Part shown: one piece after another, positions 25,866-33,647 of the stretch
How the letters are laid out: the number at the start of each line of letters is the position of its first letter
Position numbering within the stretch: position 1 is the first letter of the stretch
Assembly: GCA_963846855.1 (NCBI GenBank)
Contig: CAWJXK010000003.1
Span: forward strand, 62,001-126,000
Source of the DNA: CAIWHR01 sp963846855
GTDB taxonomy: Bacteria; Pseudomonadota; Gammaproteobacteria; Burkholderiales; Casimicrobiaceae
DNA length: 64,000 nucleotides
Direction of reading: 5' to 3'
The notes under the pieces: model-generated
Told to the model about the DNA's origin: nothing
What the model saw: the letters and a program-made list of their open reading frames with translations, nothing else
Databases searched by the model: none
Made by a program: the position numbers and the translations under genes

Positions 25866-27773
25866 TTAACGCCGTCGCGGCACGCGCAACGGCACCGGAA
25901 CGACGGCCTCGCCGTCCGCGGACTCGGCGGGGATCGGCTGCACCGGTGCTCCAGCCGTCGGCGCATAGTCCGGGATCCACGCCTTCAGCCGCGCCCGGAC
26001 CTCCGCGTCGTCCGCGGCGCGATCGCGCTCGCACCACGCGACCATCTGGCCGATCGCATCGCGGTTCGCTTCCCGCGCCTGCGCGATGCGCAGCTTCGGA
26101 TGCGTCGTCGGCAACGTCGTCTCGCCGAGGGCGAGCGGCTCCTCGAACAGCTTCTCGCCCGGCCGCAGCCCGGTGAACAGCACGGGAACGCGGTCGGGAT
26201 CGGCGCCCGAGAGCCGGATCATGTCGCGGGCGAGGTCGACGATGCGCACCGGATCGCCCATGTCGAGCACGAGGATCTCGCCGCCCTTCCCCTGCAGTCC
26301 CGCCTGCAGCAGCAGCTGCGTCGCCTCGGACAGCGACATGAAATAGCGCGTGATGTCCGGATGCGTGACAGTCACCGGGCCGCCCCGCGCGATCTGCTCC
26401 GAAAAGCGCGGGATGACGCTTCCGGCGCTGCCGAACACGTTGCCGAAGCGCACGAGCACGAATTGCGTCGCTCCGCCGTGCATGGTCTGGCAGGCGATCT
26501 CGGCGAGCCGCTTGGAGGCGCCCATTACGTTGGTCGGGTTCACTGCCTTGTCGGTCGACACGAGCACGAATTTCTCGACGCGTGCGGCCGCGGCGGCGCG
26601 GGCGAGCACCCACGTGCCATAGGCATTGTTGCGCACCGCCTGCCACGCGTTGGTCTCCTCCATCAGCGGAACGTGCTTGTATGCGGCGGCGTGGAAGATC
26701 ACGCTGGGGCGCTCGCGCCTGAACACCTCGTCCACCAGCGCGATGTGCTTGACGTCGCCGACGACCGCCGCGAGCGGAAGCTGCGGAAACGCGTCGACCA
26801 GCGCGGTCCTGATTTCGTAGAGCGAGGCCTCGGAAAGGTCGAACAGCACGATCTTCGCCGGGCGGAAGCGCGCGATCTGCCGAGCGAGCTCGGCGCCGAT
26901 CGACCCGCCCGCCCCTGTGACCATGATGACGCGATTGCCGAGCCATTCGCCGAGGCCCGCGCTGTCCAGCACCACCGGGTCGCGGCCCAGCAGGTCGTCG
27001 AGCTCGATGTTGCGGATCGTCGTGAGCGCCGAACGGCCGCTGATGAGGTCGTCGTACGAAGGGACGGTGAGCGCCTCGAGGCCGTTCGCCGCGCAGATCT
27101 CGGCGACGCGGCGGCGCACGCCGTGAGCGGCGGACGGGAGCGCGATGATCACCTTGCGCACCCCATACTTGCGCGCCCACTTGGGCAGCGACGCGATCGG
27201 CCCGCAGACGTTCACGTTGTAGAGCAGCCGCCCGTGCTTGGTCGTGTCGTCGTCGAGCAGCCCGACGACGCGCCAGTGGCGGCTTCGCGCGAGCTCCGTG
27301 GTCAGACGCTCGCCCGCATCCCCGGCGCCAACGACGAGCACGGGCTCGCCGAGCGCGGCGAACGGGCTGTACAGCCGATGCTCCTTCCAGAGGCGAAACG
27401 CGAAGCGGTCGCCCGCCATCAGGAAGATCAGCGCCACGGGATAGAAGATAAGCACGCTGCGCGGAACGATCGCATGCAGCTGCAGCATCACGAGCGCGAG
27501 GGGAATCAGCAGCGCGCCGACGCTGGCGGCGATGACGATGCGCTTAAGGTCGAGCAGGCTCGCGAAGCGCCACAGGCCGCGATAGAGACCGAACCCGACG
27601 AAAAGCGCAGCCTGCAGCGGGACGATCCACGCCAGCGTCGACAGGATGTCGGGAACGAGCGGGCTCACGTCGAAGTTGAAGCGGAGCCAGTACACGGCCG
27701 TCCACGCCAGCGCGACCGCGCAGACGTCGTGGGCGAAGGCGAGCCAGGCTCGCCAATTGCGAAGTTGCATCAT
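25866..27773 (-). CDS. Membrane-bound nucleotide-sugar 4,6-dehydratase (WbpM/CapD type)
   Basis: 635 aa. Four to five N-terminal membrane helices (about 1-130), a first Rossmann-like domain (VLVVGAGDAGERLTTEL near 135) and the SDR catalytic domain beginning VIMVTGAGGSIGAELARQI near 295. The active site reads VSTDKAVNPTNVMGASKR, with Met in the usual Tyr position, giving the Ser-Met-Lys arrangement known from WbpM-type UDP-GlcNAc 4,6-dehydratases. It probably makes a 4-keto-6-deoxy sugar nucleotide for surface polysaccharide. The ATG at 27773 overlaps the stop of the upstream transferase gene (ATGA). Confidence 0.93.
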   Translation of the reverse strand: MMQLRNWRAWLAFAHDVCAVALAWTAVYWLRFNFDVSPLVPDILSTLAWIVPLQAALFVGFGLYRGLWRFASLLDLKRIVIAASVGALLIPLALVMLQLHAIVPRSVLIFYPVALIFLMAGDRFAFRLWKEHRLYSPFAALGEPVLVVGAGDAGERLTTELARSRHWRVVGLLDDDTTKHGRLLYNVNVCGPIASLPKWARKYGVRKVIIALPSAAHGVRRRVAEICAANGLEALTVPSYDDLISGRSALTTIRNIELDDLLGRDPVVLDSAGLGEWLGNRVIMVTGAGGSIGAELARQIARFRPAKIVLFDLSEASLYEIRTALVDAFPQLPLAAVVGDVKHIALVDEVFRRERPSVIFHAAAYKHVPLMEETNAWQAVRNNAYGTWVLARAAAAARVEKFVLVSTDKAVNPTNVMGASKRLAEIACQTMHGGATQFVLVRFGNVFGSAGSVIPRFSEQIARGGPVTVTHPDITRYFMSLSEATQLLLQAGLQGKGGEILVLDMGDPVRIVDLARDMIRLSGADPDRVPVLFTGLRPGEKLFEEPLALGETTLPTTHPKLRIAQAREANRDAIGQMVAWCERDRAADDAEVRARLKAWIPDYAPTAGAPVQPIPAESADGEAVVPVPLRVPRRR

Positions 27774-28780
27774 GGTGAGGCGTCGGTGAATCGACTCCAA
27801 TGATAATCAATGCCGGCGAAAATGGCGGCCAGCAATACGATCCACGCGAATAGCGCGGCCCAGCCAATCCCGGGCCGGAGCAGCAGCACGCCGAGCGCCG
27901 TCAGTCCGGCCGCGGCGGACAATGCGCCGTAGAACGCCAGCGTCCCGCGATGGCCGGCGCCCAGCCGGTTGAGGCGCTGGTAGTAGTGCGACCGGTGCGG
28001 CTCGCTCACCCTTTCGCCGCGGAAGAATCGCCACACCAGCGTCACCGTGGCGTCGGCGATGAGCGGCAGGAACACGAGCAGCGGAAACCACGCGGGCCAG
28101 CGTCCCCACCATACACCCGCGATACCGAAAACTCCGGCCAGGAACCCGAGCGGCACCGACCCGACGTCCCCCATGAACGTCCGTGCGGGCGGGGCGTTGA
28201 CCAGGAGGAACGGCAGGATGGCGCCGCAGAGCGCGAAGAAATCGCCGGGCGCGCCGCCGGCGAGCGCCGTGGCAGCGCCGCAGGCCGCGAATCCGCACAT
28301 TGCCGCCGTCGCGGCGAGTCCGTCGCTGCCGTCCATGAAATTGAACAGGTTCGCCGACCAGACGATTGCGAGCGCGAGCGCGCCGACGAGGATGCCGCCA
28401 CCGTCGCCGGCGTCCATGCCGGACGCGACGATGGCAAACGACACGGCGAGAGCTGCCGCGACGTGCGCGACGAGCCTGGCCGGCGCCGGGACGCCTCGCC
28501 AGTCGTCGACGAGCGATACCAGCGTGATCGCCGCGAAAGCTGGCATCCATGCCTGTCCGCCCGGCACCACCGACGGCGAAAGGAGCGCGGCGGGGACGAA
28601 GCCCGCCCAGATCGCGAGCCCGCCCACGCGCGGGGTCGGCCGATCGTGCAGCGACCGCGCGTTGGGGGCGGCATGCGGCAGACGGGCCGAGACGCGCAAA
28701 AGGATGCCGACCGCGATGGTCGCGACGATCATTGACAGAATCGTTGCGGGAATCGTCGAAAGTGCCGGCAGGTAGGTCAT
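27770..28780 (-). CDS. Undecaprenyl-phosphate sugar-1-phosphate transferase (MraY/WecA family)
   Basis: Integral-membrane transferase, 336 aa with about 10 helices, loading the first sugar phosphate onto undecaprenyl phosphate. Motifs: RSLHDRPTPRVGGLAIW at the N-terminus, LVDDWRGV (metal-binding Asp pair), NLFNFMDGSDGLAA, FMGDVGSVPLGF and a cytosolic HRSHYYQRL loop of the WecA/WbpL class. With the downstream dehydratase this matches the wbpL-wbpM pair of O-antigen loci (known in Pseudomonas). The ATG at 28780 is preferred over an upstream start 28 codons away, which would add a charged leader. Confidence 0.92.
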   Translation of the reverse strand: MTYLPALSTIPATILSMIVATIAVGILLRVSARLPHAAPNARSLHDRPTPRVGGLAIWAGFVPAALLSPSVVPGGQAWMPAFAAITLVSLVDDWRGVPAPARLVAHVAAALAVSFAIVASGMDAGDGGGILVGALALAIVWSANLFNFMDGSDGLAATAAMCGFAACGAATALAGGAPGDFFALCGAILPFLLVNAPPARTFMGDVGSVPLGFLAGVFGIAGVWWGRWPAWFPLLVFLPLIADATVTLVWRFFRGERVSEPHRSHYYQRLNRLGAGHRGTLAFYGALSAAAGLTALGVLLLRPGIGWAALFAWIVLLAAIFAGIDYHWSRFTDASP

Positions 28781-29187
28781 CGCAGGAGCAAGGCTGGGGT
28801 CGGAGGGGTTCGCGCCGGCGAAGGTATCACGGGCCCGCGGGCCGCCGGAGGCCGCAAAAACCATTCAAAACCGGCCTGCAATGGCGTGCCTGCCCGCTTT
28901 TCCCGAGATTTTTAAGTTTTCCACGGCCGATCATGACGTTAGCGATGGTTTTTCAAGCGAAAGTCCGAGGGGTCCGCCACCCCCGCCGCGACGCGTAGAC
29001 TCATTCTTGTCGCGTTTTAACAACAGGGCCGCGGTGCCCCGCCGGTCATCCGGACTTTACCTTGCCACAGGCTCCGCCCCTTTGGCACAATGAATCCGGC
29101 TTCTCGATTTATCGCTGAGAAGGTTAGATGGCAAAGGCACGAGGACGTCGTTTCCTTGCCAAATTTTTCCGTTAGAGGAGAGACTTC
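28781..29187. other. 407-bp AT-richer region upstream of the porin
   Basis: No gene. The segment 28855-28950 is markedly richer in A and T (AAAAACCATTCAAAA, GAGATTTTTAAGTTTTCC) than anything nearby. It may carry activator or upstream-element sites for the porin, or the promoter of the leftward polysaccharide genes. The best porin promoter is annotated separately at 29062-29091. Confidence 0.45.
29062..29091 (+). promoter_or_regulatory. Candidate sigma-70 promoter of the porin gene
   Basis: TTGCCA (29062-29067) and CACAAT (29086-29091) with an 18-bp spacer, about 97 bp upstream of the porin ATG. This would leave a leader of roughly 90 nt before the strong ribosome site AGAGGAGAG. An RNA leader of this size is common for porins controlled by small RNAs, but no sRNA can be named. 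Confidence 0.45.
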
Positions 29188-30417
29188 ATGAACAAAAAGC
29201 TCGTCGCCCTCGCTGTCGCCGGTGCGTGTGCCTTGCCGCTGACCGCGCAGGCGCAAACCGCGAACGTGACCCTGTACGGTCGCCTCAACATGGACGCGGA
29301 AGTCATCATCAACGCAAAGCAGGACACCTCCACCAGGACTCAAGACATCAAGGGGAATTACTATCGAGTGAGTTCGAACTCGTCGCGCGTCGGTGTGCGC
29401 GGTGACGAAAACCTGGGTGGCGGCCTGCATGCGATCTTCCAGGTCGAGGAGCGCTTCGATGCGTCGAACTCGTCCAACGTGACGACGGGCGGCGACACCT
29501 ATGCCGGTCTGCAAGGCGGCTGGGGCACGTTGAAGGTCGGCTACTTCCTGACCCCGTACGACGACATCGGCGGTATCCATGGCTCGGTGCCGACGCTGAT
29601 CACCGGCATCCTGGGCTCGTCCGCGGTCTGGTCGAACACGGGCTATATCGGCAATTCGATCAACACCGGCGCGTTCGACGACCGCGCCGGCAACTCGATC
29701 GAATACACGACGGCGAGCATCAAGGGCTTCACGGGCAACTTCCTGGTCGCGGGTCGCGACACCGGCGGCAACGACGGTGGCGACATCAACGAGGCGCGCC
29801 GTCACGCGTCGGTCTTCTCGGCGAGCGGCCTGTACTCCAACGGCCCGTTCAAGGCCGGGATCGCGTATGAACAGCACAACAAGCTGCGCGCCGGCCTGCC
29901 GGCCACCGTCGCGTGTCCGAACTGCCAGACGAGCCTGACGGATCAGGGCATCACGGCAGCGCTGAGCTATCAGTGGGGCGCGGTCAAGCTTGCAGGCGTG
30001 TATGAAGGGCTCAAGTACGACATCGCGCAAGGCGGCGACCTGAAGCGCAACATGTGGGGCGTCAGCATGACCGCCAACTGGGGTCCGGGACAGTTCTATG
30101 CCGCGTACTGGGGCGGCGGGAAGGGCACCGGATCGGCACAGTGCACGACTGCTTTGGGCGTCACGACCTGCCCGCGCGTTGGCGCCGTCACGATGGGTGA
30201 CGAGACCAAGGTCAACATGTACGAGTTCAGCTACACGTATCCGCTGTCGAAGCGCACGCTGCTGTACGCTGGCTATGTCATGATCGACAACCAGAAGAAC
30301 GCGGGCTACAACTTCCACGTGAACCAGATCGCGGGTGTCTGCACGGGCAACGGTGCGGCTTGTGGCGATTCCGCCCGCCCGCAAGGCCTCGCGCTGGGTC
30401 TCGTCGAGTTCTGGTAG
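29188..30417 (+). CDS. Gram-negative trimeric porin (Burkholderiales type)
   Basis: Outer-membrane channel, 409 aa. The signal peptide is MNKKLVALAVAGACALPLTAQAQ, followed at once by the family hallmark VTLYGRLNMDAEV. Strand motifs include SRVGVRGDENLGGGLHAIFQVEERF, GWGTLKVGYF and NSIEYTTASIKGF. The C-terminus ends VEFW, an aromatic residue as required for BAM recognition, although most relatives end in F. The ribosome site AGAGGAGAG lies just before the ATG. Codon use (many C-ending codons, few rare codons) suits a highly expressed gene. A strong terminator follows. Confidence 0.95.
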   Translation: MNKKLVALAVAGACALPLTAQAQTANVTLYGRLNMDAEVIINAKQDTSTRTQDIKGNYYRVSSNSSRVGVRGDENLGGGLHAIFQVEERFDASNSSNVTTGGDTYAGLQGGWGTLKVGYFLTPYDDIGGIHGSVPTLITGILGSSAVWSNTGYIGNSINTGAFDDRAGNSIEYTTASIKGFTGNFLVAGRDTGGNDGGDINEARRHASVFSASGLYSNGPFKAGIAYEQHNKLRAGLPATVACPNCQTSLTDQGITAALSYQWGAVKLAGVYEGLKYDIAQGGDLKRNMWGVSMTANWGPGQFYAAYWGGGKGTGSAQCTTALGVTTCPRVGAVTMGDETKVNMYEFSYTYPLSKRTLLYAGYVMIDNQKNAGYNFHVNQIAGVCTGNGAACGDSARPQGLALGLVEFW

Positions 30418-30462
30418 GATACCCGGCAACACGTTTCGCAACTGAAGTTCAAAGTGATCATA

Positions 30463-30489
30463 CGGGCGCCTTCGGGCGCCCGTTTTTTT
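30463..30489 (+). terminator. Strong intrinsic terminator after the porin
   Basis: CGGGCGCC-TTCG-GGCGCCCG followed by TTTTTTT: an 8-bp GC stem closed by a UUCG tetraloop and a run of seven T. It is the clearest terminator in the window and isolates porin transcription from coq7. Confidence 0.95.
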
Positions 30490-30540
30490 GCCCATGCGGC
30501 ACCGGCGCTGCGGGCGCGAGATTTCCGATATGATTTCGCC

Positions 30541-31161
30541 ATGCTCGACCCGCTCGTCATCGGCTTCGACCGTGCGCTTCGCACCCTCGCGGGTCTCGCG
30601 ACCACGCAGCGGCCCGTTCCCGGAGCCGGCATCGCCACCGCGGAGCTCTCGCCCGGGGAGGCACGGCATGCCGCCGGGCTGATGCGGGTCAACCACACGG
30701 GCGAGGTCTGCGCGCAGGCGCTCTACAGCGCGCAGGCGCTGGTCGCGCGCGATGCCTCGGTGAAGCGACAGTTCGCGCAGGCGGCACGCGAGGAGGAGGA
30801 GCATCTCGCGTGGACGCAGGCGAGGCTCGCCGAGCTCGACGACCGCACGTCGCTGCTCAATCCGCTGTGGTACGCAGGCGCGCTGGCGATCGGCGTCGCC
30901 GCCGGGCTCGCCAGCGATCGCATCAATCTGGGTTTCGTCGTCGAGACCGAGCGCCAGGTGGAGGAGCACCTGACGACGCACATGGACCGCCTGCCGGCCG
31001 CGGATGCGAGAAGCCGCGCGATCGTCGAGCAGATGCGCGATGACGAGGCACGCCACGGCGCGATGGCGATGGCCGCCGGAGCGGCCGACCTCCCGTTTCC
31101 GATCCGGCTGATGATGCGCGCGGCGGCGGACGTGATGCGAACCGTTGCCTATCGAATCTGA
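30541..31161 (+). CDS. coq7: 2-polyprenyl-3-methyl-6-methoxy-1,4-benzoquinone hydroxylase
   Basis: Di-iron oxygenase of ubiquinone synthesis, 206 aa. The carboxylate/His metal ligands are spread over four helices: RVNHTGEVCAQALY, AREEEEHLAW, ETERQVEEHL and RDDEARHG, the expected two ExxH repeats. The core between about residues 95 and 115 is hydrophobic (WYAGALAIGVAAGLASD) and probably contacts the membrane. The ATG at 30541 has TATGAT only 6 bp upstream, so if that is a -10 box the message might be leaderless; transcription from further upstream is equally possible. Confidence 0.95.
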   Translation: MLDPLVIGFDRALRTLAGLATTQRPVPGAGIATAELSPGEARHAAGLMRVNHTGEVCAQALYSAQALVARDASVKRQFAQAAREEEEHLAWTQARLAELDDRTSLLNPLWYAGALAIGVAAGLASDRINLGFVVETERQVEEHLTTHMDRLPAADARSRAIVEQMRDDEARHGAMAMAAGAADLPFPIRLMMRAAADVMRTVAYRI

Positions 31162-31296
31162 AATCGCCGCCAAAACTGCCGCGCGCTCCGTTTGCTTTGC
31201 AGTTCCGGCCGCCGCTTCGCGGCTTGACCTTCGCGTTCCTCGAAGCTTGCTCCGCAACGGGCCGCTGCGCGAGATTGTCGGATTTGCTGGGGGCCG

Positions 31297-31315
31297 TCAT
31301 TTGACAAATGAGGCA
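31297..31315 (+). repeat. Palindrome related to the centre of the MITE-like element
   Basis: TCATTTG-A-CAAATGAGGCA. The palindrome TCATTTG/CAAATGA and the following GGCA are shared with the 21289-21313 palindrome (one centre base differs). It lies in the 188-bp convergent gap between coq7 and cca. The ACCTCTGAACAAGTC ends are not present here. Confidence 0.55.
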
Positions 31316-31349
31316 CTCCGGGCTGCTCGCGACGCCCTGGAGACGGTTT

Positions 31350-32624
31350 CTACGCCGTAGTAACTCGCGCGGCCTTCCATGCGCGCAATGCCTTGATCCG
31401 CGCCTTCCGCACCGCGGCGGCGATCGCATCCCGGCCCGCCTTGCGCTGCGTTCGCGGCTTTGCCGCGCCACGAGCGATTGCCGCGGCATCGACACCTTTC
31501 GCGACCACGAGCGCGGCGCGCAGGTAAGCGCCCGGCGAATAGTCGCCGCCGGCTCCGGCAAGCGACAGCGCGGCGGATTCGCACGCGTCGATCAGCGTGT
31601 CGAGCCGCTCGGGCCTGCGCAATGCGTCGGCCGCATTGAGCAGGTCGAGCAGCGCCGCCGGCGTGAGCAGGCCGGCCCGATCCACGCTGCGGTGCCAGCG
31701 CGCGGCGAGACGCGCGGCGTCGCGGCATTCGAGCGGCACCTTGAGCCGCGCCGACATCGCCTCCGCGAGCCGCACGCAGCGCGCTTCATGTCCGCGCACG
31801 ACCGGCGCGCGCTTGCGCGGCCCGGCGGGAACGTCGAGGTCCCGCGCCACGACCGCGTAGCGAACCGGCAGCGCGACGCCCTTCGCCGCGGCATGGTCGA
31901 GCGCGGCGGCCATGCGCATTCCCGCGGATCCGGTCTGTCTGCGTGAGGCCATTCGCCGCGCACCGAACAGCGCGTCGACTTCGGGGAGCAGCTGCGCCAG
32001 GGCGCCGCAATCACGCAGCACCGCGAAGAGGCGCGACGGCGTCCGCTCCATCAAGCCGCGAGCGAGTTCCTGCCAGACGCGTTCCGGCGAGAGCGACAGG
32101 AGCTCGCCGCCGACCGCGATGTCGCGCATCAGCGCGAGCGTCTCCGGCGCGACCTCGAATCCGAAGCGCGCCGCGAACCGGGCCACTCGCAGCACACGCA
32201 ACGGATCCTCGGCAAACGCCGGCGACACGTGCCGCAGAATCCCGGCGCGAAGGTCGGCGGCACCGCCGAACGGATCGATCAGCGTTCCGTCCTCGGCACG
32301 CGCCATCGCATTGACCGTGAGGTCGCGTCGTCCGAGGTCGTCCTCGAGCGTCACATCGGGCGAGACGAAGAATTCGAAGCCGCGATAGCCACGCCCGTGC
32401 TTGCGCTCCGTGCGCGCGAGCGCGTATTCCTCGTGTGTATCCGGATGCAGGAACACCGGAAAATCCCGACCGACGGGCCGAAAGCCGGAGGCAATGAGCC
32501 ATTCCGGCGTTGCGCCGACCACGACCCAGTCGCGGTCGGCGTCCGGCCGGCCGATGAGCTCGTCGCGGACCGAGCCGCCGACGCGGTAGATCCTCACCCC
32601 ACGGGATGGTGTCGGACGGCTCAT
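31350..32624 (-). CDS. cca: CCA tRNA nucleotidyltransferase with a degenerate HD domain
   Basis: Adds and repairs the 3' CCA of tRNA, 424 aa. The N-terminal catalytic head shows YRVGGSVRDELIG and the metal DxD in DADRDWVVVG, then the RRDLTVNAMA and DPLRVLRVARFAARFGF segments of class II enzymes. The C-terminal part corresponds to the HD phosphohydrolase domain of the E. coli-type protein. However, the HD dipeptide in the alignable segment reads RD (RYAVVARDLD, near residue 252), and the later His/Asp positions are also changed (ARWHRSVDRAG). So I expect nucleotidyl transfer but no phosphodiesterase activity. The start ATG at 32624 matches the family. Confidence 0.93.
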   Translation of the reverse strand: MSRPTPSRGVRIYRVGGSVRDELIGRPDADRDWVVVGATPEWLIASGFRPVGRDFPVFLHPDTHEEYALARTERKHGRGYRGFEFFVSPDVTLEDDLGRRDLTVNAMARAEDGTLIDPFGGAADLRAGILRHVSPAFAEDPLRVLRVARFAARFGFEVAPETLALMRDIAVGGELLSLSPERVWQELARGLMERTPSRLFAVLRDCGALAQLLPEVDALFGARRMASRRQTGSAGMRMAAALDHAAAKGVALPVRYAVVARDLDVPAGPRKRAPVVRGHEARCVRLAEAMSARLKVPLECRDAARLAARWHRSVDRAGLLTPAALLDLLNAADALRRPERLDTLIDACESAALSLAGAGGDYSPGAYLRAALVVAKGVDAAAIARGAAKPRTQRKAGRDAIAAAVRKARIKALRAWKAARVTTA

Positions 32625-32703
32625 GCGCGCACGTTAGCGGTCCCGCGCGCCGTTCGCAATGCGGCCGCCTCGTCCCGCTGGCGGCGCCGCGTGCATCGGG
32701 GTC

Positions 32704-33645
32704 TCAACGCCCGCCGTGGGCGCGGATCTTGTCGAAACGGCTCCGGATCGCCTCGGGCGCGAGCCACCCGGGAGCAAGCGCCTCGATCGCCACGGGGACG
32801 ATTTCGAATTCCTCGGGGAACGCGCATCCGCAGACGCTGTCGCGCTGCATCGACAGCAGGTTGTCGCGGCTCATCGGCGTCCCCGGAAGCCGCTCCAGCA
32901 CGCCCGCCTGCAGGCGGCCGAGGGTGGGACCGAGCGCCGCGATCGGCCGCACATGCCCCGTCACCTCTCCGACATAGCGGACGAGCTCGCGCAGCGTATA
33001 GATCTTCGGGCCGCACAGCCGGTACTTCTTTCCGATCGTCGCGTCGTCGACGAGCGCGCGGGCGAAGCAATGCGCGACGTCGCCGACGTAGACCGGCTGG
33101 AACTTCACGTTCGCGCCCGGCAGCGGCATCACCGGAAAAAGGCGCAGGAGCGTCGCGAACCGGTTCAGGAAATCGTCCTCTCGGCCGAAGATCACCGACG
33201 GCTCGAAAATCGTCCAGTCGAGCTCGGACGTCGCGACGGCCGCCTCGGCCTCGCCTTTGCTCGCGAGATAGCGGCTCGGCCCCGCAGGATCGGCGTTGAG
33301 CGCGCTCATCTGCAAGAGCCGGGGCACGCCGGCCGCCCGGCATGCGGCGATGAGGCTCCGCGTGATCCCGACGTGGATGTCGGCGAATGACTGCGTGCGC
33401 GACTCGTTCAGGATTCCGACAAGATTGATCACCGCCGCCGCGCCGGCCGCGAGCGCGGCGACCGCCGCCGCGTCGCGGACGTCGGTCTCGAATACCTCGA
33501 CGGTCGGCAGAAGGAACAAGTCCCGCGCGACCGCGCGCCGGCGAGTCGGAACGACGACGCGGTACCCGCTGTCGACGAGCGTGGCGACGATGTGGCGGCC
33601 GACGAAGCCGGTTCCCCCGACGACCACGACAGCGGGGAGAGGCAT
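32704..33645 (-). CDS. NDUFA9-like NAD(P)-binding epimerase family protein
   Basis: 313-aa atypical SDR. The cofactor motif is VVVGGTGFVGRHIV (residues 7-20), and SALNADPAGPSRYLASKGEAE carries the Tyr...Lys pair in modified spacing. PSVIFGREDDFLNRFATLLRLFPVMPLPG is diagnostic of the complex I NDUFA9 subgroup. In bacteria these are stand-alone proteins, sometimes linked to quinone or respiratory functions; the substrate is unknown. The ATG at 33645 lies 2 bp from the stop of the upstream transglycosylase gene, so the two are one transcript. Confidence 0.85.
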   Translation of the reverse strand: MPLPAVVVVGGTGFVGRHIVATLVDSGYRVVVPTRRRAVARDLFLLPTVEVFETDVRDAAAVAALAAGAAAVINLVGILNESRTQSFADIHVGITRSLIAACRAAGVPRLLQMSALNADPAGPSRYLASKGEAEAAVATSELDWTIFEPSVIFGREDDFLNRFATLLRLFPVMPLPGANVKFQPVYVGDVAHCFARALVDDATIGKKYRLCGPKIYTLRELVRYVGEVTGHVRPIAALGPTLGRLQAGVLERLPGTPMSRDNLLSMQRDSVCGCAFPEEFEIVPVAIEALAPGWLAPEAIRSRFDKIRAHGGR

Positions 33646-33647
33646 CG

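Noticed and set aside
29086..29100. TTGGCACAATGAATC as a sigma-54 (-24/-12) promoter for the porin.
   Set aside because: The second GC element is missing at the required 5-bp spacing; the sigma-70 reading is better.
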